Shown: positions 35,144-44,774, numbered from the stretch's first letter. The stretch is 64,000 bases of DNA from Firmicutes bacterium UBA7510 (GCA_002479485.1 DLNM01000052.1:1-64000); one strand, 5' to 3'. Notes: generated from the sequence alone by a model not told the origin. Program-made: numbers and translations.

Positions 35144-35608
35144 ATGATAAAATTTACGACTGCATTGGAATCTGATGCAGAAATGTTAAGATCAATTGCT
35201 ATACGTGCATTTGAAGAAGATAAAATCAAGTATGGTTTTATGCCGCCAGATATTGAAAAAGTAGAATGGCATTTATCAAAAATAAAAAATGGTATGTATT
35301 ATAAAATCATGATAGCGGATAAAATAGTTGGAGCGATTAATTTATATGATTTAAAAAATAATCATTTCCGGTTAGGAGCTGTCTATATTGATCCAACATA
35401 TCAGAATCAAGGGATCGGTGCAAAAGCAATTCATTTTGTTGAGAATACATATCCTGATATTAAAAAATGGTCATTGGATACACCTTACAAAAATTATAAA
35501 AATCATAAATTTTATGAAAAACATGGTTATGTAAAGATTGAAGAAGTTAAACCTATGGATAATATTGATTTTTGGCTTTTTGAATATGTAAAGGAAATAA
35601 AAAAATAG
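35144..35608 (+). CDS. GNAT family N-acetyltransferase
   Basis: A 154-residue acetyl-CoA-dependent acyltransferase. The core motif A, LGAVYIDPTYQNQGIGAKAIHFVE at about 83-106, has the Q-x2-G-x-G/A pyrophosphate-binding loop. The C-terminal FYEKHGYVKIEEVKPM matches motif B. The acceptor substrate cannot be inferred. The ribosome binding site AGAGGA lies in the end of a gene fragment just upstream, suggesting it was once the second gene of an operon. Confidence 0.88.
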   Translation: MIKFTTALESDAEMLRSIAIRAFEEDKIKYGFMPPDIEKVEWHLSKIKNGMYYKIMIADKIVGAINLYDLKNNHFRLGAVYIDPTYQNQGIGAKAIHFVENTYPDIKKWSLDTPYKNYKNHKFYEKHGYVKIEEVKPMDNIDFWLFEYVKEIKK

Positions 35609-35630
35609 TTTCTATGTTAAATATTGAAAT

Positions 35631-35664
35631 GCAGGCCTTATCTAATTTTCCGGATAAGACCTGC
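35631..35664. terminator. Bidirectional terminator between GNAT and thrS
   Basis: A 12-bp stem with one mismatch (35631-35642 with 35653-35664) between convergent genes, followed by AT-rich tails. Confidence 0.75.
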
Positions 35665-35692
35665 AAAATATTTTATCTTTTGAAATAAATAG

Positions 35693-37633
35693 TTAATTTA
35701 TTTTTGCTTTTATTCCTTCACTTAATAAATCAAGAAACGTATCTACTGACATTTGCCCAATATCGCCATCTTTTCTAGAACGAATACCAACTGCATTTGC
35801 TTCAACCTCTTTATCTCCTATTATAAGCATATAAGGAACCTTTTGAAGCTGTGCTTCACGAATTTTATAGCCTATTTTTTCACTTCTATCGTCTAACTCG
35901 TAACGAATACCTGCGTTTAGCAATGTACTGGCAAGCTTTTTAGCATAGTCATTTTGTCGTTCGCCAATAGGTAGAATTTTAACCTGAACTGGTGCTAGCC
36001 ATAATGGAAATGCTCCTGCATATTTTTCAGTAAGTAAGGCTAGTGTTCTTTCATAGCAGCCAATGGAAGTACGGTGAATAATATAAGGATTTTTCTTTTT
36101 ACCATCTGCATCAACATATTCCATACCAAATTTTTCAGCAAGCATTAAATCTATTTGTATTGTAATAAGAGTATCTTCTTTGCCATGAACATTTTTTAAT
36201 TGAATATCAAGTTTTGGACCATAAAAGGCAGCTTCACCTATGCATTCATTATATGAAATATCAAGATGATTTAGAATTTTTCTCATAATATCTTGAGCTT
36301 CATCCCATTGCTCTTTTGTTCCAATGTATTTTTGTTTATCTTCAGGATCCCACATTGAAAAACGATAGCTCACATCTTCGTATAAGCCTAATGTCTTTAA
36401 CATATATATTGCAAGCTCAACACAATCTTTAAACTCACCCTCTAACTGAGAAGGAGTACACATTAAGTGTCCTTCTGAGATTGTAAATTGTCTTACACGA
36501 ATTAAACCATGCATTTCGCCAGAGGCTTCATTTCTAAATAGTGTTGAAGTTTCATTATAACGCAAAGGCAAATCCTTGTAAGAACGAGGTTTGTTTAGAT
36601 ACGCTTGATATTGAAATGGACATGTCATTGGACGAAGTGCAAATACCTCATCATCCTTTTCTTCATCACCTAAAATAAACATTCCATCCTTATAATGATC
36701 CCAGTGTCCTGAAAGCTTATATAAATCACTCTTTGCCATAAGTGGAGTTTTAGTTAGCTGCCATCCACGTTTTTGCTCTTCATCCTCAACAAAGCGTTGT
36801 AAAAGCTGCATGATTCTTGCTCCCTTTGGTAGCAGTATAGGTAAGCCTTGACCAATTAGATCACTTGTAGTAAATAGTTCAAGCTCTCTTCCAAGCTTAT
36901 TATGGTCACGTTTTTTTGCTTCCTCAACTCTATTTAAATACTCTTCAAGCAATGATGCCTTAGGAAAAGCTGTACCATATACACGACATAATTGGGTTTT
37001 ATTAGAATCTCCTCGCCAATAAGCACCAGTACAGGCAGTTAGTTTTATTGCCTTAATCGGAGCTGTGCTTATTAAATGCGGTCCAGCGCACAAATCTATA
37101 AAGCCGCCTTGTTCATAAAAACTGATATTTTCACCCTTATTTATATGCTCATAGGCTAATTCGACCTTATAAGGTTCATTTGCATCCTCTAACAATTTTA
37201 TAGCATCATTAGAAGATAGTTCAAAACGGGTAATAGCCATATCCTCTTTTACTATTTTTTTCATTTCTGCTTCAATTCTTAGTAAATCTTCATTTGTAAA
37301 TGGCTTATCAATATCAAAATCATAGTAAAAACCATTATCAATAGAAGGTCCTATACCTAATTTAGCATTAGGATAAATATTTTTCACTGCATTTGCCAAT
37401 ATATGAGAAGCTGTGTGCCAAAAAACTCTTTTACCTTCATTATCATCAAATGTAAGAATTGAAACACTAGAGTCTTTTGTTAGCTCGGTTCTTAAATCAG
37501 CTACCTTTCCATCAATTGTGCAAGCGCAGGCTGCCTTAAACAGTCCAACACCTAAATCCTTTGCTATATTAGCAACTGTGGTATTTTTAGGATACTCCTT
37601 TACAACACCATCTTTTAATGATACTTTAATCAT
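35693..37633 (-). CDS. thrS: Threonyl-tRNA synthetase
   Basis: A 646-residue class II synthetase charging tRNA-Thr. The domains in order are: TGS at 1-62; the editing/SAD domain with HTASHILANAVK near 73 and CAGPHL near 182; the catalytic core with motif 2 FRNEASGEMHGLIRVRQF near 365 and motif 3 GCYERTLALL near 515; and the anticodon-binding domain (PLWLAPVQVKILPIG). Zinc ligands in the core include the Cys of RPMTCPFQY. The start is ATG 37633 with AAGGAGG upstream; a longer frame would read into the T-box terminator. Expression is set by the T-box leader at 37664-37932. Confidence 0.98.
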   Translation of the reverse strand: MIKVSLKDGVVKEYPKNTTVANIAKDLGVGLFKAACACTIDGKVADLRTELTKDSSVSILTFDDNEGKRVFWHTASHILANAVKNIYPNAKLGIGPSIDNGFYYDFDIDKPFTNEDLLRIEAEMKKIVKEDMAITRFELSSNDAIKLLEDANEPYKVELAYEHINKGENISFYEQGGFIDLCAGPHLISTAPIKAIKLTACTGAYWRGDSNKTQLCRVYGTAFPKASLLEEYLNRVEEAKKRDHNKLGRELELFTTSDLIGQGLPILLPKGARIMQLLQRFVEDEEQKRGWQLTKTPLMAKSDLYKLSGHWDHYKDGMFILGDEEKDDEVFALRPMTCPFQYQAYLNKPRSYKDLPLRYNETSTLFRNEASGEMHGLIRVRQFTISEGHLMCTPSQLEGEFKDCVELAIYMLKTLGLYEDVSYRFSMWDPEDKQKYIGTKEQWDEAQDIMRKILNHLDISYNECIGEAAFYGPKLDIQLKNVHGKEDTLITIQIDLMLAEKFGMEYVDADGKKKNPYIIHRTSIGCYERTLALLTEKYAGAFPLWLAPVQVKILPIGERQNDYAKKLASTLLNAGIRYELDDRSEKIGYKIREAQLQKVPYMLIIGDKEVEANAVGIRSRKDGDIGQMSVDTFLDLLSEGIKAKIN

Positions 37634-37663
37634 TTCTTTTCCTCCTTTTACAAAAATAAAAAA

Positions 37664-37932
37664 ACACTTCATTCCTATAAATATAGGGATGAAGTGTAAA
37701 TCTCCACGGTTCCACCCAAATTACATATAATTATAGATTATATAATTATATGTCAACTTCAATTAAGCTATTATAACGGGTAGCTTTTCCCGATATGGTT
37801 ATTCCGTAGTACGGTTGCCATACACTCAAAGGGTGGTAGCTTTATTCTGACAAACAATATGGTCTCAGCTCTTTGCCATATCTCTCTGTAGATTATCTTT
37901 TGAATATTGCTTCCCTTATCACAGATTTAAAT
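37664..37932 (-). promoter_or_regulatory. Threonine T-box riboswitch leader
   Basis: Read on the minus strand, the leader carries the T-box sequence GGGTGGAACCGTGG (37704-37717), which pairs with the uncharged tRNA acceptor end. A terminator follows (16-bp stem, 37664-37679 with 37682-37697, then T run). The specifier is most likely ACC (Thr) at 37835-37837, followed by a purine. It comes upstream of the CTTTGAG element usual after specifier loops. Uncharged tRNA-Thr would favour the antiterminator and thrS transcription. Confidence 0.93.
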
Positions 37933-37950
37933 ATTTCAATCATAGTAACA

Positions 37951-39129
37951 TTATATGTAGGATGTGTCAATAGTGAAGTTGCGTATCATAAATAATAGAA
38001 TAATACCTAGTATAAAAAACACATTATTCAGTCCTATTATCTCAGCGAATATCCCTGTTATGGGGAAAACTATTATCATAGCTATTGAAAATAGCATGCT
38101 GTCAACAGATATTATTGTTGCCCTTTGTTCTGAAGGAATAAGCCTGTTTAAAGAACTTGATTGTATAGGATAAAGTAGTGCATTAGCATAACTACTCATC
38201 ATAAAGCATGCAGTAGATAATATCAGATTATTTAAAAACATGCCTATAATTCCAACCGACAATAAAAGTGACACTATATATACTGTTCTTTGTTTAAATA
38301 TTCTCAATATTTTTTTGCAACTTAATGCGCCAATACAAGATATAAAACCTGATATTAGCATTATTATACTTATCTGAAATATACTAAGACCTAAATCGCT
38401 AAAATATTGTTGACCATAGAAAAAAAGCACGGTATAGAAGGAAAATACTACAGGAAAATATAAAAGTATTTTCCTTATTTTTTTATTTTCCTTTAAAATT
38501 TTTTTGCACATTGAAAAATGTTTTTTAAAACTAATCTTACTATTATTATCACTACTAATATAATTTACTTTTGGTTCAATAAAGTAACTTGCAAAGCCAA
38601 ATGAAATAATAGCAATAAATATTGCTGTTAAATAACAGTAGGTAAATGAATATTCAGAAAGAATACCACCTACAAATACGGAAATGCCTTGTGATATTTC
38701 TACTATTACGTTAAGTCTAGCATTTATTTTTATATATTCATTCTCATTTCCTAATAATTTTAAACTATCGTATACAAGAGCTTCCTCAGAGCCTGAATTA
38801 AAATTATATCCCCACGCGGAAAAAATAAATGCAATTGCAAATCCCAAAAAACTACTGCTAAATAACATTAACATACTTGAAAATGCACTACATAAGCGAC
38901 CAATTATTATAATTTTTTTTCTACCTATTAAATCAGCGATAGCGCCTGTTGGGACCTCAGTGATAAGGCTAGTGCAGTGAAAGATTCCTTCTAACAATCC
39001 AATTTGCCATAGAGGAAGTCCTTTATAAATCAAGTATAGTACCCAGATAGCACTAGACAAATCAAAATTTCTCATGAAACAATATATATAATCTAATTTA
39101 ATATTTCTATTTAATTTATTATTCACCAT
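37951..39129 (-). CDS. MFS transporter (putative drug efflux)
   Basis: A 392-residue major facilitator with about 12 membrane helices. The loop 2-3 motif is present as TEVPTGAIADLIGRKKIIIIGR near 55-76, which is motif A of proton-driven exporters. ATG 39129 has AAGGAG at 39134-39139; earlier in-frame starts fall inside the attenuator. Its promoter (39378-39406) is followed by a 32-codon leader peptide and a terminator/antiterminator pair. This is the layout of ribosome-targeting antibiotic resistance genes controlled by leader translation, so an antibiotic export role is a reasonable inference. Confidence 0.82.
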   Translation of the reverse strand: MVNNKLNRNIKLDYIYCFMRNFDLSSAIWVLYLIYKGLPLWQIGLLEGIFHCTSLITEVPTGAIADLIGRKKIIIIGRLCSAFSSMLMLFSSSFLGFAIAFIFSAWGYNFNSGSEEALVYDSLKLLGNENEYIKINARLNVIVEISQGISVFVGGILSEYSFTYCYLTAIFIAIISFGFASYFIEPKVNYISSDNNSKISFKKHFSMCKKILKENKKIRKILLYFPVVFSFYTVLFFYGQQYFSDLGLSIFQISIIMLISGFISCIGALSCKKILRIFKQRTVYIVSLLLSVGIIGMFLNNLILSTACFMMSSYANALLYPIQSSSLNRLIPSEQRATIISVDSMLFSIAMIIVFPITGIFAEIIGLNNVFFILGIILLFMIRNFTIDTSYI

Positions 39130-39174
39130 ATAACTCCTTATATTATGTAATGTTTGGTTAGAGCATATAAAAAA

Positions 39175-39272
39175 GAACATATCAATTATTAATGGATATG
39201 TTCTAAGGAGTTACTGCATATTTTTAAACAAACAATTGACGGCTTTCATCTAAAAATGGGCGCAGTAATCCT
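39175..39272 (-). terminator. Transcription attenuator upstream of the MFS gene
   Basis: On the minus strand, a 9-10-bp stem (39195-39203 with 39175-39183) runs into six T residues and would stop transcription before the MFS gene. Just upstream, an 11-bp pairing with one bulge joins 39262-39272, inside the end of the leader peptide gene, with 39206-39217. Ribosome position on the leader could therefore decide between structures. Confidence 0.65.
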
Positions 39273-39344
39273 ATAAACATGAAAAATACATGCTTTAGAT
39301 AAACAACTGCTGCTACAAATAGGTGCATAACCCATACCGTTCAT
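39246..39344 (-). CDS. Leader peptide of the MFS attenuator
   Basis: A 32-codon open frame starting at 39344 with a strong ribosome binding site AAGGAGAC 8 nt upstream. It begins MNGMGYAPICSSS and ends HVYRITAPIFR. It lies between a good promoter and an intrinsic terminator preceding the MFS gene, and its 3' end forms one arm of the alternative pairing. The position and size fit regulatory leader peptides rather than a functional protein. Whether stalling depends on an antibiotic or on an amino acid cannot be seen. Confidence 0.65.
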   Translation of the reverse strand: MNGMGYAPICSSSCLSKACIFHVYRITAPIFR

Positions 39345-39377
39345 TTATTTGTCTCCTTTCAAAATTTTAACAATTCA

Positions 39378-39406
39378 ATGTTACCATATCATAAATTGCA
39401 CGTCAA
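39378..39406 (-). promoter_or_regulatory. Promoter of the leader peptide/MFS transcript
   Basis: On the minus strand, TTGACG (39401-39406) and TAACAT (39378-39383) have a 17-bp spacer. It lies right after the HAD gene stop and 34 nt before the leader peptide start. Confidence 0.6.
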
Positions 39407-39407
39407 A

Positions 39408-40118
39408 CTAATTTAAGATTTTAATAATTTCGTCAAAATCAAATATTTCATAAGTTGGAATTATACCTGTTCTATTTTCTATGTGCTTTGAATTATACCA
39501 GCAGGTGTCCATGCCTATATTATTTGCACCAAGAATATCACAATCCAGTGAATCACCAATCATTAGACATTCTGATGCATCGCCTATGCTAAGTTTATTT
39601 AAAATATAGCTGTAAAACTTATTTGATGGTTTAATATTTCCAATGCTTTCAGAAATAAAAAAATCATCAAAGTAGTTTTTTATTTTATCAATTCGAGATA
39701 GTTGAACTCTAGATAATCCATTTGATGCTATATATAATTTATAATCGTTTTTAAGTGTTTTACAGATTTTTTCAACATTTTTATTTAGATTGCAAGATTT
39801 AGAGAAATTATTTAAAAATAATTGACATAATTTTTCATCAGGTGTGTTTATATTAATTACTTCCTTAAATTTTATTAAACTATTAATAGTATATTGATTA
39901 TATAAGAGGTGGTAATTTTCTTGTATATAGACTTCACTAGAATTATCTAAGCCAAATTCATACCATTCGTCCCAACATATTTTATAAAAAATATCAAATA
40001 ATTTATCATCATATTGTATATTGCAATCATTTAAAGTATTCATAAGTGCATTTCTTTTATCTTCTAAATAATTAAGAAGTGTATCATCAATATCAAAAAT
40101 AATATACTTATAACTCAT
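39408..40118 (-). CDS. HAD-family hydrolase, YjjG-like
   Basis: A 236-residue haloacid dehalogenase superfamily phosphatase. Motif I is FDIDDTLLNY (nucleophile D and acid D), motif II is in LYIASNGLSR near 130, motif III the lysine of IKPSNKFY, and motif IV MIGDSLDCDILGANNIGMDTCW near 188. The size and the four-helix cap agree with YjjG-type nucleotidases that clean unusual pyrimidine nucleotides. That specificity is by family likeness only. It starts 26 nt after the cupin gene and probably shares its transcript. Confidence 0.88.
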   Translation of the reverse strand: MSYKYIIFDIDDTLLNYLEDKRNALMNTLNDCNIQYDDKLFDIFYKICWDEWYEFGLDNSSEVYIQENYHLLYNQYTINSLIKFKEVININTPDEKLCQLFLNNFSKSCNLNKNVEKICKTLKNDYKLYIASNGLSRVQLSRIDKIKNYFDDFFISESIGNIKPSNKFYSYILNKLSIGDASECLMIGDSLDCDILGANNIGMDTCWYNSKHIENRTGIIPTYEIFDFDEIIKILN

Positions 40119-40144
40119 AATATGCCCTCATTAAAAAAATATAT

Positions 40145-40492
40145 TTAAGAATTTAAAACTAATGCTACAAATATAACATCTTCATCACATTCATTTTCTA
40201 TACAGTGAGATTCACCCTTTTTTGTAATGCAGAAATCTCCAGGATGAAGATTGTTAATTGTACCATTATCATTATATTTTGCACATCCTTGTATAATATA
40301 TATTGCTTCAAAATCATTTATATGTTCATGGTATCCAAGTCCACAACCTTTTTTTAGTGTCATAATAGAAAACATTTTTCCATGATTTTCAAGACCGTCT
40401 TTATCTAAAAGATATTTAATTTGTGCAATTCCTTTACCATTTCTTAGCTTTTCAACCTCAGTTATTTCTATGTCATCTTTTCTAATTATCAT
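40145..40492 (-). CDS. Small cupin-domain protein
   Basis: A 115-residue single-domain cupin. The first conserved motif is GYHEHINDFEAIYIIQG (HxH and glutamate metal ligands near 56-62). The second is HPGDFCITKKGESHCIEN, with the distal histidine near 95. Such small cupins are often sugar isomerases, dioxygenases or ligand sensors; none can be chosen. TAGGAGAA precedes the ATG, and the HAD gene follows on the same strand. Confidence 0.85.
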   Translation of the reverse strand: MIIRKDDIEITEVEKLRNGKGIAQIKYLLDKDGLENHGKMFSIMTLKKGCGLGYHEHINDFEAIYIIQGCAKYNDNGTINNLHPGDFCITKKGESHCIENECDEDVIFVALVLNS

Positions 40493-40697
40493 TTAGTTTA
40501 TTCTCCTATTAATATTTCCTTTATATATTAAATTATATGTTTTTATATCAATAAATTCAATTTAATAGTTTATATTTTTTTAAAATAAACTTTATATTAA
40601 TTAATTATAAGCTGTTTGAACTAAAGATATAAATTGTATATATTTTTTTATATATCATCCGATATAATGAGTATGAGTAAAAAAGGAGGTGTTAATT

Positions 40698-41786
40698 TTG
40701 AAAATAGATAATTCAATTAACTACAATTATAAATTAAAAAACCAATATCCTACATCAGCTTCAAAGAAATCTATAGAACATACTTCAGCTAACTTAAATA
40801 AAATCGATATGTCATTATGTGATTTAGAATCGATTGATTATGATAAGCTTACAAAATTAACACTTAAAAATTTAAGTCAAAGCTATAAGGATGTTAATAT
40901 TTATATATTAAATACAAATGACTACAATGATATAAAAAAACTTGCCTTAGGTTTAGGGAATGGCAAGCATCTTGTTGTTTCGCAGGAATTTACTGATAAA
41001 ATGAGCTCTAATGAAGATTCCTATAATAAAGGTAAAGCTATTTTAGAGGAAACTCTAAGGCAATTATCAAACAGTGATATAAATTTAAAATCAACCGGTG
41101 CATATGTTGATGAAAAAGGAATAACATTTTGGAATACCTATGAAAATAATAATGATCTAAATAATAATCATGACAGCCTTTTAGAGTCAATGAAAAAAAT
41201 GCAGGAACAGGTAGATGAAATAAAAAATAAATTTAAGGTTATGAATACAAATTCAGCTTTTAATGCTCCTATTGACATTTACTCAAAGCTGGCTAGGGCT
41301 AGAAGCATACCTGAGGTTAAGAGCGTAGTTTCAACTGCGAGATTTAAAATCAGCAAGCTAAAGTCTATGCTTCGTGATTGTGAGGATGGTGAAAAAAGTA
41401 AAATTAAAGCTGCAATACGACAATTAGAAAAAGCTATTACAAGATCTTATAGAAAAGTAAGAGATTTATCACAGGAAAAAAACTTAGCTCAAGAAAAAAC
41501 AACAGCAGAAATTAATGAAAAGAAGAAGTTAGCGGAACATAAGAACAACGAATTGCATAGGAGAAGAGCAATAAGGTATATCAGAGAAAGAGCACAAATG
41601 GATGAGGCCAATCCACTTTACTATTATCCACAAATACTGTTTAATAAGAAAGATAATGATTTTAAAGAAGAGCCAATACCTACAATCGATGTATCAAATA
41701 TATCCGCTTATTCAGCTCCTCAAATAGCTAATATAACAGTAGATACAACAATTAATGTTTTACCAACTATTGAAATTTCAATATAG
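40698..41786 (+). CDS. DUF6033-like coiled-coil protein of unknown function
   Basis: A 362-residue soluble protein without signal peptide or membrane helix. Residues 70-150 hold a small globular block (LGNGKHLVVSQEFTDKM, then LKSTGAYVDEKGITFWNTYE) like clostridial DUF6033 proteins, a resemblance from memory. Residues 160-300 are charged coiled coil with RARSIPEVKSVVSTARFKI and a Lys/Arg/Glu-rich helix. The C-terminus is Pro/Ile-rich. I use TTG 40698 because AAAGGAGGT (40682-40690) lies 7 nt upstream; the GTG at 40689 overlaps that site. Function unknown. Confidence 0.7.
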   Translation: MKIDNSINYNYKLKNQYPTSASKKSIEHTSANLNKIDMSLCDLESIDYDKLTKLTLKNLSQSYKDVNIYILNTNDYNDIKKLALGLGNGKHLVVSQEFTDKMSSNEDSYNKGKAILEETLRQLSNSDINLKSTGAYVDEKGITFWNTYENNNDLNNNHDSLLESMKKMQEQVDEIKNKFKVMNTNSAFNAPIDIYSKLARARSIPEVKSVVSTARFKISKLKSMLRDCEDGEKSKIKAAIRQLEKAITRSYRKVRDLSQEKNLAQEKTTAEINEKKKLAEHKNNELHRRRAIRYIRERAQMDEANPLYYYPQILFNKKDNDFKEEPIPTIDVSNISAYSAPQIANITVDTTINVLPTIEISI

Positions 41787-41814
41787 AAAAAGGGCGAATG
41801 TGCTTCGCCCTTTT
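41787..41814. terminator. Bidirectional terminator
   Basis: An 11-bp GC-rich stem (41787-41797 with 41804-41814) flanked by A and T runs lies between convergent genes. Confidence 0.88.
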
Positions 41815-41819
41815 AATTA

Positions 41820-44315
41820 CTAATTAAAAAAATCTGATTTATCCTGACCGCCTATTGTTATTTTAATGCCAAGCTCATTGGCAACCAATTTAAAATGACT
41901 GCTATCTACTTTTTCTGCGGTTACTTTAACTTGTAACATATATAGGATACTGTTTAAATAATATACAAAGCTTTCCATATCCTCATAATTTTGATCAAGA
42001 TACATTGTAGCTGTATTTGTTCCATCACTTATTGTGAATTCTCGATTCAATGATTTATCCTCATCAGTGCCATTTACCTGTAGAGTATCAAAGAAGTAAT
42101 ATGCATCAGTTCCACTAATAATTACTTTGCTGTTTGATCCAGTAGCAAATGTGCTAATATAAAATTCATCTCCGTAACCGCTAGCAGTTGATATTGCACC
42201 TGCACACAAAGTTCTATTCACTAAGCCTTCCTCTCCGCCTTTTTGGTAAAAGTAATCTTGGATTATGCTCTCTACTGCTGAACCAACAGCTGCTGCATAG
42301 GTTGTTGCAGATTCGTTTAGTGGGATATCCCAATTTAAGTTTACAGGAATAACATTACCAAGACCATCATCTATTGTAAATTCTTTGTTATTGCCTGATC
42401 CAAAATTAGAGGTTGAAATAGCTTTACTTATTATTTTTGCTTGCGTAGCATATATTGTTTCATAATTAAAGTTAGTTATTTCCTTGCTCAATAATGTTTC
42501 AGGATGCTGAGCAGGCAATCTAAGCAGTAACTCTTTAGTAAAAGTATAATCTATATTATCTTTAGTGAAGTTTATAACTGCTTTATTAGGTACCACAGAA
42601 TCATCTAAAGGATCAGGCACTGGGAAAGCACCTCTATTCCATGACCATAGGTTGACTTCGATTGTTCCTAAATTGAATGGAGAAGTTACTATACTTGAAT
42701 TTTTTGTGTTTTCATCAATACGATTAAAAGCCATAGAGTTAGTAACAAGGTTATTAGAATCCTTATACAACTTCACTTCTAAAATAGATAAATCCTTCAT
42801 CTTAGTTCCGTCAGTAAATTCTAATTCAACAAAATATCCGCCCTTGTCAGTAGGAGGGGTAACTCCTGCGTCTCTAGTGCTGCCTGTAACTTTAATATTT
42901 GTTGCTAATATTGGTGGTTTTTTATTAACAGTAACAGCACATGAATCTGTTTTAGAACCATCTATAGTGGTAACTGTAATAGTAACGGTTCCAGCACTAA
43001 TAGCAGAAACTAATCCATTATTATCTACAGTGGCGATGGTGGAATCGCTGCTTGACCACTGTACAGATTTATTAGTTGCATCAGTAGGCTCAACTATTGC
43101 TATTAGAGCAACAGTTTCTCCTACAATAACCTCAGCAGTTGACTTATCTATTTCCACTCCAGTTACAGGAATTGGTTCACTTGGTATTATCTCTATTCCA
43201 TCTAAGTTGCCCTTTAATTGCGAAGGTGTAATTTCTGTTTTATTATTTGTTCCATAATTAGTAATTACAGTTATTGTTCCATTACCAAGAATCTGAATTT
43301 GATTAGCATTAATTGTTATTTCATCTATTTTTGTGTTTTTAGATAATTTTATTATGCTTTGCAATGCTTTTATATCTATTTGCAAATTCTTTGTAGTAGT
43401 GTTATCTTTCAATTCTAATATAGTTTGAGAAAGTAATTTAACTGTATTTGAGGACGTATTTCCTTCAAATACAATTCTTACCTGACTATTTTTCTTATCA
43501 ACATAAACATTGTTCAATTGACAATTATTAAAATATATAGAATTTATACCTCCGCCGAAAATACGAGTAATTCCTTTAACTGTAACATTTTCTAAATAAA
43601 CATCACTATCTCCAACGGAAGCTTCAACTATTAAATCTCCAGTTATAGTCATATTGGCTAGAGTTGTTCCAGGCTCTGTTATTGTATAATTTCTGGAATT
43701 CATTAGATTTTGTAAAACTACAACAGCCTGTGCTCTAGTCAAAGAGTGTTTTGGTAAAAACATATTTTCAGGAAATCCTTGCATTAAATTGGCAGATACA
43801 GCTGCACCAACATATCCTTTAGCCCAATCAGATATATCTCTATAATCATAAAATTTTTTTGCAGCTTCCTTATCATCAGCTAATTCATTTATTCTAGCAG
43901 CTATACTGGCTGCCTGTTCTCTTGAAACTATTCTGTTTGCCCTAAATGTATTGTCTGGAAACCCAATTATATATTTGTTCACTGCAATTTGTAAATCTTT
44001 ATAAAACCAGTCTTTCTGTCTAACATCTCTAAAATTAACCTCGCCTGTACCACTAAAAAATATAACTCTATTTGTCAAGGTTATAAATTCTGCTCTTGTT
44101 ATAGGCTCATTAGGTTTAAAAGTTCCATCAGGATAGCCTTTAACATATCCCTTTTCTAACCATTCTGTTATAGTTTTTTCTGCCCAATGTCCTTTAATAT
44201 CATTAAAATTATTTTGTGTAGCTATACAACCTGTTGGTATTAACATACCCACTACTAATGCTAATACAATAATTTTTGAAATGAACTTTCTTCTATTTAT
44301 AAAATTGTAGTTCAT
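41820..44315 (-). CDS. SLH-domain surface protein with Ig-like Big_2 domain
   Basis: An 831-residue exported cell-wall protein. The signal peptide is at about 1-31; its end GMLIPTGC could pass as a weak lipobox. Three SLH repeats (about 36-80, 96-140, 157-205; GYPDGTFKPNEPITRAEF is typical) anchor it to pyruvylated wall polymer. Residues 215-380 are repetitive beta-rich sequence (TVKGITRIFGGG, ITNYGTNNKTEI) suggesting a beta-helix. A Big_2 domain at about 391-465 has WSSSDSTIATVDNNGLVSAIS. The last 350 residues are beta-rich and unrecognised. GAGGGG lies upstream of the ATG. Function is surface display or adhesion; the ligand is unknown. Confidence 0.9.
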   Translation of the reverse strand: MNYNFINRRKFISKIIVLALVVGMLIPTGCIATQNNFNDIKGHWAEKTITEWLEKGYVKGYPDGTFKPNEPITRAEFITLTNRVIFFSGTGEVNFRDVRQKDWFYKDLQIAVNKYIIGFPDNTFRANRIVSREQAASIAARINELADDKEAAKKFYDYRDISDWAKGYVGAAVSANLMQGFPENMFLPKHSLTRAQAVVVLQNLMNSRNYTITEPGTTLANMTITGDLIVEASVGDSDVYLENVTVKGITRIFGGGINSIYFNNCQLNNVYVDKKNSQVRIVFEGNTSSNTVKLLSQTILELKDNTTTKNLQIDIKALQSIIKLSKNTKIDEITINANQIQILGNGTITVITNYGTNNKTEITPSQLKGNLDGIEIIPSEPIPVTGVEIDKSTAEVIVGETVALIAIVEPTDATNKSVQWSSSDSTIATVDNNGLVSAISAGTVTITVTTIDGSKTDSCAVTVNKKPPILATNIKVTGSTRDAGVTPPTDKGGYFVELEFTDGTKMKDLSILEVKLYKDSNNLVTNSMAFNRIDENTKNSSIVTSPFNLGTIEVNLWSWNRGAFPVPDPLDDSVVPNKAVINFTKDNIDYTFTKELLLRLPAQHPETLLSKEITNFNYETIYATQAKIISKAISTSNFGSGNNKEFTIDDGLGNVIPVNLNWDIPLNESATTYAAAVGSAVESIIQDYFYQKGGEEGLVNRTLCAGAISTASGYGDEFYISTFATGSNSKVIISGTDAYYFFDTLQVNGTDEDKSLNREFTISDGTNTATMYLDQNYEDMESFVYYLNSILYMLQVKVTAEKVDSSHFKLVANELGIKITIGGQDKSDFFN

Positions 44316-44604
44316 GTGTTTGTCCCCTCTTAAAAAATATTGGCTTTAATGTTTAGATAAAAGCTTTTTTACATAGCTTAATATATTCGATTAAAGTTAA
44401 AATTAAAAAAATCTTACCGAATATGTACACATAATTATTAGCATTATTTATAGTATATGTAATAATAAGAATATTGTTATAGAATAAAGTCGAATGATTG
44501 TAGAAAACATTTATAGTTCAGACTGTTAAATGATTTTTATATACTAAGTTATAAATCACAGATATTTGTTTATAATATAAAAAACTAAAGTTATAAATAA
44601 TTGC
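44316..44604. other. Intergenic region upstream of the SLH gene
   Basis: About 290 bp of AT-rich sequence between divergent genes. It presumably holds both promoters. I see only a loose repeat of AAGTTATAAAT and no strong operator or RNA motif. Confidence 0.4.
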
Positions 44605-44615
44605 AAGGAGGTAAC

Positions 44616-44774
44616 ATGGATAATAAAAGCAAAAAGAAAAATGCCAAGAAGCATGACGGAAAATTTAAATCTAAAAATATAAAACATAATCCACAAGCAG
44701 AGAGTGCTAGAGCTGTTTTTGGAAAGACAGAAATGTCACAAGGTGATCAAGACATAGAACAGTGGAAGGAATAA
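44616..44774 (+). CDS. Small basic protein, CPC_1213-like
   Basis: A 52-codon gene with a very strong ribosome binding site AAGGAGGT 3-4 nt before the ATG region (44605-44612) and its own terminator. The product is Lys/Asn-rich, starting MDNKSKKKNAKKHDGKFKSK. A conserved-looking core HNPQAESARAVFGKTEMSQG follows and it ends QWKE. It resembles short clostridial proteins named CPC_1213 family, a similarity judged from memory. No function is known. Confidence 0.65.
   Translation: MDNKSKKKNAKKHDGKFKSKNIKHNPQAESARAVFGKTEMSQGDQDIEQWKE

Noticed and set aside
37634..37672. 13-codon N-terminal extension of thrS
   Set aside because: It would be translated from the T-box terminator hairpin. ATG 37633 has a strong ribosome binding site and matches the family start.
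42565..43257. 230-residue plus-strand frame inside the SLH gene
   Set aside because: It is antisense to a well-supported SLH/Big_2 protein, with no ribosome binding site and no recognisable domain.
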